Positions 1 through 6,403 are shown, counted from the stretch's first letter. The stretch is DNA of 6,403 bases from Saprospiraceae bacterium (GCA_013002625.1 JABDJE010000299.1:1-6403), one strand, 5' to 3'. Translations and numbers: made by a program. Notes: generated by a model not told the origin, from the letters alone.

Positions 1-2502
1 GTATATGTTAGCTCTTAGTAATAGAACTTGACCATTTGCAAGGTCGAAGTTATAGCTTACTCCAAGGTCAAGAAGACCGAAAGAAGGTAATTCAAGTTCA
101 TCAGTTGATGCACCTATGTTTGAGTAAAGTTTGCTGTAGTAATTGTAATCAAGATCTAATCTTAAATTATCAACAACTTGATAGTCAGCACCTAAACCAA
201 ATGTAGTTTGTGCAGCACCTCCTACTTTGATACCATCGATATCTAAATCAGCAGTTGAAGAAACCAATGTTCTGTCAAGATTATCTTCGTAAAGGTCTCT
301 TGTCACCGTACCATCATATACCCAGTCTCCGATTGATGTATAACCTTTGATTGATAAATCATCATTAAGTCTGTATTTGAAATCGATTTCAATACCCTGG
401 TGTAATTGGTTCAATCCAGCATTGTTGATGAATCCTCCTTCAGCGAAAGTAAAGCCGTCCACAACTTCTCCTATGTCAATAGTCGAAGTGGTAACTCTAC
501 CTTTCCAGGAAGTTCTGTATAAGTTAACGTTCATCAAGAAGCTTGGTCCAACATACTTATATCCTAATTCCAAACCGAAGATATCTTCAGGAGCTGTCAC
601 AGGGTTAACTGTATTACTAAAGTTTAAGAATTGGTTATCAAAGAAAGGTTGTCTTTGGTATTTACCAGTGTTGAAGAAAACACTGTGATTGTCATCAATT
701 AGGTAAGATAATCCCCCCTTGATGTTGTAACCTAATTCATTTACTTTCTCAGATTCTTCGTTAGCTTCAGTTTCATTGAACAACTCAAATCTTACACTCC
801 CTTGGTTTGACACAGCACCTTGTACATAAGCAGTGATTTTGTCAGTTCCATATTCTAACTGACCAAATACACCGCTGTAAGTGATAGTCTCGTCATTGTT
901 GTATGCAACTCTCTCTCCTGCTGGAGCTGCCGAAGCAAAATTGCTAACTGCTTTCCATGGATTAGGATCAAAAGTATTAGTAACTAAGTAGCCATCAGGG
1001 AATCTTGTTCTTCCACTTTGAGCATATCCACTAGCACCTAATAGATCAGTAACTTGTCTAAAGTGAGAACCTGTGTATCTTCTCAAATCAGCACCTAAAC
1101 TGAATGTAACGTTTTCAGAAACTGTTTTTTCGTAGTTAGCAACTGCACCAAACCATTGGTGATTGTTAACTGATGCTCTTCTTACATAAACATTTCTACC
1201 TGGTGTTCCTCCAGCAGCTTCTTCAGTTATATTATTCTGTACAGTTTGAGTAAAGTCTATTTGACCGAATTCATCACGTACTCTGTTACCGAAGTTACCT
1301 AAACCTCCGGTTCCACCTCCTCTACCCCAAGAAGCGTAAAGAACCGTAGATAATTTTGAGCTTTCGTTGATATTGAATTCCCAGTTTAAGTTAGCAACTG
1401 GTTTGTGGTAATAGTTTCTTCTTTCTGTAAAGTACTCGCCATCAAGGTAACCCCAGTTTCCATTGTACTTGATATTGAACTCTTCAGAACCGTCACCATC
1501 AAAATCTCCGTAATGATCCGAAATTCTCTTTGTGAAGTTTTGATCGTGCCATTGAGGAGCACCTGTGATCAAGAAGTTCAATTCATGCTTATCATTTGGC
1601 TTCCAGCCTGCAGCGATGAAATAGTTTTGACCTTGACCTTTCGTTCCTTCAGCCCAGCCATCTCCTTGCCAGTGTGTTAGCAATACAGACATACCGAAAC
1701 CTTTTTGAGACATTCCAGTATTGTACATGAAAGTAGCTTTGTTGTAGTTATCGTTTCCTCTTAAGTAAGATACGTGACCACCTTGTTCCTGAGAAGCTGC
1801 TCTCATGATGATGTTAGTTGTACCACCAACTGAGGAAATAGCCAGCTTAGAAGAACCCAATCCTCTTTGAACCTGAACTGCTGTTGCTACGTCAGTCATA
1901 CCTGACCAGTTTGACCAGTACATTCTACCATCTTCCATACCATTGATTGGCTGACCATTCAATAAGAATGCTGTGTTAGTTTGGTCGAAACCTCTGGTAA
2001 ATACCTCAGAGTCTCCATAACCACCAGCCTGGTTAGCAACATAAATAGAAGGTGTGTTTTTCATTAGCTCCGGAAATTCTACATTACCAGCATTGGCCTG
2101 AATTTCTCTTACACCTATTGTAGATACCGCTACCGGTGTTCTACGGTCACGCACAATATCCATTGTACCTGTGATAACTACTGATTCAAGTCCGATTCCA
2201 CCAGCGGTCATTTTAACTGAACCTAAGTCAACATTGCCACCGTCAACAGTAACTTTGCTTGTCATATCGTTGTAACCAACATATGACATGACCAATGTGT
2301 AGGTTCCGTCTTCAAGATTCATGATTTTGAACATACCATCGATGTCGGTTAAAGCACCGGTAGAAGTTCCTTTTACCATAATTGAAGCACCTATTAATGC
2401 TTCATCATTTGAAGCGTCTACCAATTTACCTGTTACAGTAGATTGGGCTATCATAGCAATACTGCAAAATAGTACGGCTAAGCTTAGTATAAGTTTTTTC
2501 AT
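1..2502 (-). CDS. TonB-dependent outer-membrane receptor with carboxypeptidase-regulatory-like N-terminal domain (C-terminus cut by window edge)
   Basis: The minus-strand frame from the ATG at 2502 stays open for 834 codons to position 1, so only the C-terminal end is missing; the usual last barrel strands suggest some tens of residues. Residues 1-20 are a Sec signal peptide (MKK, then a hydrophobic stretch ending MIAQ), with no lipobox cysteine. Residues 22-100 resemble the CarboxypepD_reg-like beta-sandwich (GxSIMVKGTSTGALTDIDG, then YVGY). A TonB-box-like LESVVITG lies at 105-112. The plug spans about 118-240, with TRGFDQ near 169-174, LLNGQPING at 180-188 and VQRGLGSSKLAISSVGGTTN at 211-230. 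The rest alternates aromatic-rich strands and loops typical of a 22-strand barrel. The family imports large or scarce ligands using TonB-ExbBD energy; the substrate cannot be read from the sequence. No SusD-like partner is visible, although one could lie beyond position 1. Codon use is strongly biased (Arg almost all AGA, Gly GGT/GGA), suggesting high expression. Confidence 0.95.
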   Translation of the reverse strand, partial: MKKLILSLAVLFCSIAMIAQSTVTGKLVDASNDEALIGASIMVKGTSTGALTDIDGMFKIMNLEDGTYTLVMSYVGYNDMTSKVTVDGGNVDLGSVKMTAGGIGLESVVITGTMDIVRDRRTPVAVSTIGVREIQANAGNVEFPELMKNTPSIYVANQAGGYGDSEVFTRGFDQTNTAFLLNGQPINGMEDGRMYWSNWSGMTDVATAVQVQRGLGSSKLAISSVGGTTNIIMRAASQEQGGHVSYLRGNDNYNKATFMYNTGMSQKGFGMSVLLTHWQGDGWAEGTKGQGQNYFIAAGWKPNDKHELNFLITGAPQWHDQNFTKRISDHYGDFDGDGSEEFNIKYNGNWGYLDGEYFTERRNYYHKPVANLNWEFNINESSKLSTVLYASWGRGGGTGGLGNFGNRVRDEFGQIDFTQTVQNNITEEAAGGTPGRNVYVRRASVNNHQWFGAVANYEKTVSENVTFSLGADLRRYTGSHFRQVTDLLGASGYAQSGRTRFPDGYLVTNTFDPNPWKAVSNFASAAPAGERVAYNNDETITYSGVFGQLEYGTDKITAYVQGAVSNQGSVRFELFNETEANEESEKVNELGYNIKGGLSYLIDDNHSVFFNTGKYQRQPFFDNQFLNFSNTVNPVTAPEDIFGLELGYKYVGPSFLMNVNLYRTSWKGRVTTSTIDIGEVVDGFTFAEGGFINNAGLNQLHQGIEIDFKYRLNDDLSIKGYTSIGDWVYDGTVTRDLYEDNLDRTLVSSTADLDIDGIKVGGAAQTTFGLGADYQVVDNLRLDLDYNYYSKLYSNIGASTDELELPSFGLLDLGVSYNFDLANGQVLLLRANIY

Positions 2503-2537
2503 TACAAGTTAGATTAGTTATATAATTGTATACGGCC

Positions 2538-2545
2538 CAAAAATA
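2538..2545 (-). promoter_or_regulatory. Probable Bacteroidota -7 promoter element of the TonB-dependent receptor
   Basis: Read on the minus strand this is TATTTTTG, an exact match to the TAnnTTTG -7 consensus of the Bacteroidota primary sigma factor. It lies 35 nt upstream of the receptor ATG, which would give a leader of roughly 28-30 nt. No TTTG -33 element is visible at the usual spacing; that position is taken by an AT-only inverted repeat. No Shine-Dalgarno sequence precedes the ATG, as is usual in this phylum. The motif is short and the region AT-rich, so a chance match is possible. Confidence 0.5.
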
Positions 2546-2554
2546 CACAAAAGG

Positions 2555-2575
2555 ATACATTATAATTTAATGTAT
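2555..2575. repeat. Perfect 8-bp inverted repeat upstream of the receptor gene (possible operator)
   Basis: The arms ATACATTA (2555-2562) and TAATGTAT (2568-2575) are perfect reverse complements around a 5-base centre. The repeat begins 9 bp upstream of the proposed -7 box, so it covers where RNA polymerase would contact the -33 region; that position suits a dimeric regulator. It also lies about 50 nt beyond the ctlX stop codon. It contains only one G/C pair per arm and no following T-run that would make it a convincing terminator. An AT-rich coincidence cannot be excluded. Confidence 0.45.
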
Positions 2576-2624
2576 ATATAAAAATTTATTATGTAATTGT
2601 TATCGGAAAATGAACACGAAGCAT

Positions 2625-3545
2625 CTAGAAGTGTACTTCAGCAAGCATACAGCGGATACTTCCACCACTATATTTTTCAATTGTTGGGATAGGAATACTC
2701 AATATTTTGCTGTTGGCACCAATCATATCCAATTGTTTGGCGTCATACTTTCCGTAGGCTGAATCGGACATAACAACAATGGGTTCACCCAGCTGACTTC
2801 TTATTTGTAAAATATTGCCACAAAAATTGGCCATTTGCTCAAGACTGATATCAATAACTGTCTTTTGTGTTGATTTAAAACTGTCTAGAAGCATGGATTT
2901 TTCGCTTTCTTCCAAAATTGCATCCATACAAATGACCACATATTTGTCACCCATTGACATCATTACATTCGTATGGTAAATAGCATTGTTCGCATAAGCG
3001 GCATGAAAACATATTTTCCTATATCCTTTGACAACAGCAAACTTATCCAGAACACGAATATCCGTTCGCTCAGATAGACAGGCATACATGATTTTGTTTT
3101 CGCGATCAAGCACTATTGAACCAGTACCTTCGCAAAACTGGTTTTCTTCCTCCAGGTATTCAAAGGTGTAGCGTTTGGTAAATCCATGTTCTTTTTCAAA
3201 GAACTCGATGATATCATTTCTGCGTTCAGCGCGCCGTGATGGTGCGTACATGGGGTAAGTGATGAGATGTTTGCCACCATGTAAGCTGATCCAGTTATTG
3301 GGAAAGATGGCGTCTGGACAAACAGGTTGATCCCTGTCCTCAAACACAATCACATTGACATCATGGGCTTGCAGTGTTCTTAATGCAAGGTCAAACTCTT
3401 CTAAAGCCTTCTGTTGTATGTCTTGGGCAGTAGCTTCTGAGATTGGACTATTTTGAAATGCATTGTTCGAAATAGTCTCAGGATTAGAACCAAAATTCTT
3501 TGGTCTGATCATCAAAACCGTATCTGTAAGATGTTTATTTATCAA
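2625..3545 (-). CDS. ctlX: CtlX-type citrulline-utilisation hydrolase (arginine deiminase-related, pentein superfamily)
   Basis: This 306-residue protein resembles the CtlX subfamily of guanidino-group-modifying enzymes, known from Francisella to be needed for citrulline use and thought to hydrolyse citrulline-like substrates in the cytoplasm. Visible signatures: TDTVLMIRPKNF at 7-18 (first strand), PDAIFPNNW at 77-85 (substrate-binding region), EGTGSIVLDR at 139-148, YHTNVMMS at 190-197 with the presumed catalytic His191, NFCGN at 240-244, and GGSIRCM at 294-300 with the presumed nucleophile Cys299 near the C-terminus. There is no signal peptide or membrane segment. The start is TTG at 3545, overlapping the end of yhhQ by 11 nt; the first in-frame ATG (codon 12) would remove most of the first conserved strand, so TTG is preferred. 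The overlap implies co-transcription and possibly translational coupling. Exact substrate (citrulline, arginine or a methylated derivative) is inferred, not shown. Confidence 0.85.
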   Translation of the reverse strand: MINKHLTDTVLMIRPKNFGSNPETISNNAFQNSPISEATAQDIQQKALEEFDLALRTLQAHDVNVIVFEDRDQPVCPDAIFPNNWISLHGGKHLITYPMYAPSRRAERRNDIIEFFEKEHGFTKRYTFEYLEEENQFCEGTGSIVLDRENKIMYACLSERTDIRVLDKFAVVKGYRKICFHAAYANNAIYHTNVMMSMGDKYVVICMDAILEESEKSMLLDSFKSTQKTVIDISLEQMANFCGNILQIRSQLGEPIVVMSDSAYGKYDAKQLDMIGANSKILSIPIPTIEKYSGGSIRCMLAEVHF

Positions 3546-4317
3546 GTCCTGCTGCTTCAGTTTTTAATTTGTGTGCTAAATCCTTACCAAGGTATCTATC
3601 AATAATATAATGTGCCAGGTAAATAACTGGGGTCAAGGCTATCGCCATGCTGAATTTATAAATATAATTCACATTTGCAATTGCAGCCACGCGCTCCAGG
3701 CTCCAGTCGGCCCCAATGTAGAATGCAATAAAAAGTACGACATAACTGTCAACAAATTGTGATATCAATGTAGACCCAGTGGCTCTTAACCAGACTTTTT
3801 TCTCTCCTGTCCACTTTTTTATTCTGTGAAATACCAACACATCCAAAATTTGACCAACAAGAAAAGCGACAAGAGAACCTACAATAATCCACAAGCCCTG
3901 ACCAAAGATGCGCTTAAATGCCAGATCCATACTGGCAATGCTTCCGTCCGGGGTATCGCGTAAACCACTGGTTCCGTCCCACCAAGCATTAGGGCTTAAT
4001 TGAATGGCCAGCCAAACCATGATAAATGCATATAAAATCAACATGATAGCCATGTTGCTTAAGAATTTAACCCCTTTATGACCAAAGTATTCATTGATGA
4101 CATCGGTCATTACAAATACAACCGGCCATAGGACTACACCTGCGGTTAAATTGAAAGAAAGGTTTTCAATCCCAAAAAAGGATAGATTTGCAGGCTTAAA
4201 TCCAAGGCTTTCTTCTAAAGAAAATATCTTTACGCCGATAAATTCAGCGACAAGGGCATTTGTGATAAAGAAGCCACCTAGGATAAGGAAGAGAACTGTA
4301 GATTTATTTTTAAACAT
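3535..4317 (-). CDS. yhhQ: Queuosine precursor transporter, YhhQ/VUT family (formerly DUF165)
   Basis: This 260-residue inner-membrane protein has about six hydrophobic segments, near residues 7-29, 57-78, 84-107, 141-163, 181-203 and 215-238. Family hallmarks are ITNALVAEFIGVKIF at 18-32 in the first helix, WPVVFVMTDVINEYFG at 64-79 with the conserved Asp and Glu in the second, and STLISQFVDSYVV at 182-194 in the fifth. The family imports queuosine precursors such as preQ0/preQ1 for modification of tRNA anticodons. The ATG at 4317 immediately precedes a lysine-bearing N-terminus and the first helix, so the start is secure. It is the first gene of a two-gene unit with ctlX. The periplasmic or cytoplasmic loop at about 108-135 (NAWWDGTSGLRDTPDGS) looks longer than in E. 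coli YhhQ (from memory, not aligned). No queuosine-biosynthesis gene is in view. Confidence 0.9.
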   Translation of the reverse strand: MFKNKSTVLFLILGGFFITNALVAEFIGVKIFSLEESLGFKPANLSFFGIENLSFNLTAGVVLWPVVFVMTDVINEYFGHKGVKFLSNMAIMLILYAFIMVWLAIQLSPNAWWDGTSGLRDTPDGSIASMDLAFKRIFGQGLWIIVGSLVAFLVGQILDVLVFHRIKKWTGEKKVWLRATGSTLISQFVDSYVVLFIAFYIGADWSLERVAAIANVNYIYKFSMAIALTPVIYLAHYIIDRYLGKDLAHKLKTEAAGLDK

Positions 4318-4344
4318 TATACTAGACAGAACGTATTTATATAC
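4318..4344. promoter_or_regulatory. 27-bp divergent gap between yhhQ and hscA
   Basis: Two divergent genes start only 27 bp apart, too little for two separate full promoters. At least one promoter must therefore lie inside the opposing reading frame, or a start codon is further in. On the plus strand TAGATTTA at 4299-4306, inside the yhhQ start region, differs by one base from TAnnTTTG and could serve hscA, but no TTTG at the right spacing supports it. No Shine-Dalgarno sequence is seen on either side. The specific promoter assignment is weak. Confidence 0.35.
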
Positions 4345-6189
4345 ATGGCTAAGATATCAATTAACATGAAGTCGGGTGAGCTTACGAAAAAAGAAATTAT
4401 CGTAGGCATCGATTTAGGTACCACACATTCATTGGTCGCTTATCTTGATAAGGGCAATCCAATCATGATCAAAGAGTCACACGGGTCTAACACCTTGGTG
4501 CCCTCAGTTGTTCATATCGATGAAGATGGTTCTGTAGTCGTAGGTGATGAAGCAAAAGCAAGATTGATTACTCAACCGGAAAGAACCATATACAGTGTAA
4601 AACGATTATTGGGAAAGTCCTACAGCGATATGTCGGCCTATTCTAAAGACCTCGCCTATGAACTGATAGACGAAGAAGATAAAATGATCAAGATCAAAGT
4701 TGATGATCGCTTTTATTCCCCAATTGAGCTATCGGGTGAAATTCTCAAATATTTGAAAAACAGGATTGAAAGGGTAACTGGTCAGGAAATATTGAAGGCA
4801 GTCATAACCGTACCGGCCTATTTTGACGATAACCAAAGGCAAGCTACGCGTGATGCCGGAAAACTTGCCGGTCTCGACGTCTTGCGAATTATCAATGAAC
4901 CTACTGCTGCAAGTCTCTCGTATGGATTGAATAGTAAAGACAAGGATGAAACGATTGCGGTTTATGATCTGGGTGGGGGCACGTTCGACATCACCATACT
5001 CCAAATGCATGAAGGGGTCTTTGATGTATTATCCACCAATGGAGATACTTTTTTAGGTGGGGATGATATAGATAATCTTATCATTGAACATTGGTGCAAA
5101 TCACTGAATATCACAGAAAACCAATTAGCCGAGAACCTACAGTTAAAATCCAGTATACGGCTTAAAGCTGAAGAAGCGAAAAAGCATCTATCCTATAACG
5201 ATTACTATGGCAAGCAGGATGATGAGTTCTATTTAGATTTAGAGACTTTCAATGGATTGATCGAAGGACTCATCGAAACAACTATAGATAAATGCAAGGA
5301 AGCAGTTAAGGACGCAGAAATTGAAAAGTCTGAAATTGACAAGGTTGTGTTTGTCGGTGGCTCCACACGCATTCCGTTGATTAAAAAAAATGTTCAATCT
5401 TACTTTGAAGCTGAAGCATTTGATGACCTGAACCCCGATGAAGTCGTAGCAATGGGTGCTGCAATTCAGGCAGATATCCTTGCCGGAAATAATGAAGATT
5501 TTCTTCTACTGGACGTCACACCCCTATCTTTGGGAATAGAAACCCTGGGTGGCTTAATGGATGTGATTATTCCACGCAACACGAAGATACCCCATGCTGC
5601 CGGACGTAATTATACAACCTCCGTGGATGGTCAGACAAATCTGAAAGTTGCTGTGTACCAGGGTGAACGTGACCTTGTGTCAGATAATAGAAAGCTGGGT
5701 GAATTCATACTTAAAAACATTCCACCTATGCCTGCCGGGATACCCAAGATAGAAGTGCAATTCATTCTGGATGCAGATGGGATCATGCGTGTGAGAGCAA
5801 AGGAATTAAGATCAGAAACAGAAACAGAAATTCAAATTAACGCTACGCACGGTATCTCAGAAGAAGAAATGGGCAGGATGCTGCTAGACTCCATTCAAAA
5901 TGCCGAAAAAGACATGAAGGTTAAGGCAATATTAGAGGCCAGAAATGAAGCCAAAGCCATTGTTAGATCCAGCTATAAATTTATTGATCAAAATAAGGCA
6001 TGGTTGAGCGAAGTGGAACTAAGCGGTCTTAACGCACATATCAAGACGCTCGAAAATGAAATTGAAAAAGGCGATAAGGATAGCATCAATAAGGCTATGC
6101 ATGATATGAACACCTTTTCTTCACCATTGGCCCAAAAGGCAATGGACGAGGTTATTAAATCTGCACTCAAAGGAAAAACACTGGAATAA
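4345..6189 (+). CDS. hscA: Hsp70-family chaperone of the HscA type (Fe-S cluster assembly)
   Basis: This complete 614-residue Hsp70 is close to the 616 residues of E. coli HscA and shorter than typical DnaK (about 640). Nucleotide-binding domain: phosphate loop GIDLGTTHS at 21-29, TVPAYFDD at 155-162, NEPTAA at 184-189, second phosphate loop YDLGGGTFD at 207-215, VGGSTRIP at 337-344. Interdomain linker LLLD at 387-390 leads into VTPLSLGIETLGG (391-403), the substrate-binding beta domain to about 505, then a helical lid to 614. HscA-like rather than DnaK-like features are AIQADILAGN (373-382), TTSVDGQTNLKVAVYQGERDL from 424, IPPMPAG at 459-465, and a C-terminus ending KGKTLE without DnaK's disordered acidic tail. 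In known systems HscA with HscB releases clusters from IscU. No hscB, iscU or ferredoxin gene is adjacent in the window. Start ATG 4345 is chosen; ATG 4366 (codon 8) is an alternative that would widen the divergent gap. Confidence 0.9.
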   Translation: MAKISINMKSGELTKKEIIVGIDLGTTHSLVAYLDKGNPIMIKESHGSNTLVPSVVHIDEDGSVVVGDEAKARLITQPERTIYSVKRLLGKSYSDMSAYSKDLAYELIDEEDKMIKIKVDDRFYSPIELSGEILKYLKNRIERVTGQEILKAVITVPAYFDDNQRQATRDAGKLAGLDVLRIINEPTAASLSYGLNSKDKDETIAVYDLGGGTFDITILQMHEGVFDVLSTNGDTFLGGDDIDNLIIEHWCKSLNITENQLAENLQLKSSIRLKAEEAKKHLSYNDYYGKQDDEFYLDLETFNGLIEGLIETTIDKCKEAVKDAEIEKSEIDKVVFVGGSTRIPLIKKNVQSYFEAEAFDDLNPDEVVAMGAAIQADILAGNNEDFLLLDVTPLSLGIETLGGLMDVIIPRNTKIPHAAGRNYTTSVDGQTNLKVAVYQGERDLVSDNRKLGEFILKNIPPMPAGIPKIEVQFILDADGIMRVRAKELRSETETEIQINATHGISEEEMGRMLLDSIQNAEKDMKVKAILEARNEAKAIVRSSYKFIDQNKAWLSEVELSGLNAHIKTLENEIEKGDKDSINKAMHDMNTFSSPLAQKAMDEVIKSALKGKTLE

Positions 6190-6238
6190 TTTATCAGGCT
6201 ACCCTTTCTGCACATCGTTCAGTAAAAAGAACTTACAA
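6190..6238. other. Short convergent intergenic stretch after hscA
   Basis: There are 49 bases between the hscA stop and the stop of the minus-strand frame that follows. I see no inverted repeat followed by a T-run, so no intrinsic terminator is called for either gene. Confidence 0.4.
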
Positions 6239-6403
6239 CTATTCGAAATTCAGGAGACCTGCTTCTGGCTTGAGCGATCTGTTGATTATTTTAATGACTA
6301 GACTTAATGTGTCACTTGCGCCACCTGCTTGTTCAAAAGCATCTTGAATCGAAGGGAAAACCTTATTCGATGCCCCTCGAACATAGGTACTCATGCTGTG
6401 TGA
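6239..6403 (-). CDS. Probable 3' end of an unrecognised convergent gene (partial)
   Basis: A minus-strand frame is open from the right edge to a TAG at 6239-6241, giving 54 residues ending LKPEAGLLNFE. The middle, VFPSIQDAFEQAGGASDTLSLVIKIINR when read in parts, has the look of amphipathic helices, and the two other minus frames close quickly. An ATG at 6394 would give a 51-residue protein, but a larger gene entering from outside is more likely. Support is limited: 54 codons without a stop can occur by chance, and one plus-strand frame is also open over about 6192-6350, without an early ATG. I do not recognise the family. Confidence 0.4.
   Translation of the reverse strand, partial: SHSMSTYVRGASNKVFPSIQDAFEQAGGASDTLSLVIKIINRSLKPEAGLLNFE

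Larger units (their letters stand above)
2503..2624. other. Intergenic region between ctlX and the receptor gene
   Basis: This 122-bp AT-rich spacer separates two minus-strand genes. The length, the -7 match and the inverted repeat suggest that the receptor has its own promoter rather than depending on read-through from the yhhQ-ctlX operon. I saw no GC-rich hairpin with a T-tract, so the way the upstream operon ends is not evident. Confidence 0.6.

Noticed and set aside
347..688. Plus-strand open frame of 113 codons within the receptor gene
   Set aside because: It lies antisense to a continuous, clearly homologous minus-strand receptor frame and has no recognisable domain; biased codon use on the real strand suppresses antisense stops.
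1405..1680. Plus-strand open frame of 91 codons
   Set aside because: Antisense shadow of the receptor barrel region with no family resemblance.
2321..2512. Plus-strand open frame of 63 codons
   Set aside because: Antisense to the receptor signal peptide and N-terminal domain; no independent support.
2555..2575. Inverted repeat as the intrinsic terminator of the yhhQ-ctlX operon
   Set aside because: The stem is almost all A/T and lacks a clean following T-run, so a stable terminator hairpin is unlikely; an operator role fits its position better.
3113..3349. Minus-strand open frame of 78 codons in a second frame within ctlX
   Set aside because: Out-of-frame overlap with conserved ctlX sequence; composition unlike a real protein.
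4333..4344. GTAT...ATAC dyad just before the hscA start
   Set aside because: The arms are only 4 bp and the region is AT-rich, so it is expected by chance.
4094..4369. Plus-strand open frame of 91 codons across the yhhQ start and hscA start
   Set aside because: Antisense to the conserved N-terminal helices of YhhQ and out of frame with hscA.
4729..5010. Minus-strand open frame of 93 codons
   Set aside because: Antisense to the conserved Hsp70 nucleotide-binding domain.
5988..6215. Minus-strand open frame of 75 codons overlapping the hscA 3' end
   Set aside because: Antisense to the helical lid of HscA; a convergent gene already has a better frame further right.
1..6403. Mobile element, CRISPR array, tRNA or rRNA
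   Set aside because: No transposase-like protein, regularly spaced direct repeats, or tRNA/rRNA-like segments were seen on either strand.

Overview
The window looks like chromosomal DNA from a Bacteroidota bacterium, plausibly a marine or environmental Cytophagales-type organism. This rests on a TonB-dependent receptor with an N-terminal carboxypeptidase-regulatory-like domain, a TAnnTTTG-type -7 promoter element, no Shine-Dalgarno sequence clearly in front of any start codon, and moderate-to-low GC. The finer taxonomic placement is inference from protein style and was not searched.

Layout: positions 1-2502 (minus) hold most of a TonB-dependent outer-membrane receptor whose C-terminus runs off the left edge. 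Its frame has no stop inside the window. Positions 2503-2624 are its AT-rich upstream region, with a -7 promoter match and a perfect 8-bp inverted repeat. Positions 2625-3545 (minus) encode a CtlX-type hydrolase of the guanidino-group-modifying (pentein) superfamily. It overlaps by 11 nt the end of a YhhQ/VUT-family queuosine-precursor transporter at 3535-4317 (minus), so these two form an operon transcribed transporter first. Across a 27-bp divergent gap, positions 4345-6189 (plus) encode a complete 614-residue Hsp70 chaperone of the HscA type. The last ~165 bases hold an open minus-strand frame that enters from the right edge, probably the end of a convergent gene that I do not recognise.

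The genes are mostly housekeeping or transport and do not form an obvious single pathway: nutrient uptake at the outer membrane (receptor), probable citrulline/arginine-type catabolism (CtlX), salvage of the tRNA-queuosine precursor across the inner membrane (YhhQ), and cytoplasmic Fe-S cluster-assembly chaperoning (HscA). I found no mobile element, CRISPR array, RNA gene or convincing new multi-gene system. The points most worth a second look are the inverted repeat over the receptor promoter, the orphan-looking HscA with its very short divergent gap, and the overlapping TTG start of ctlX.
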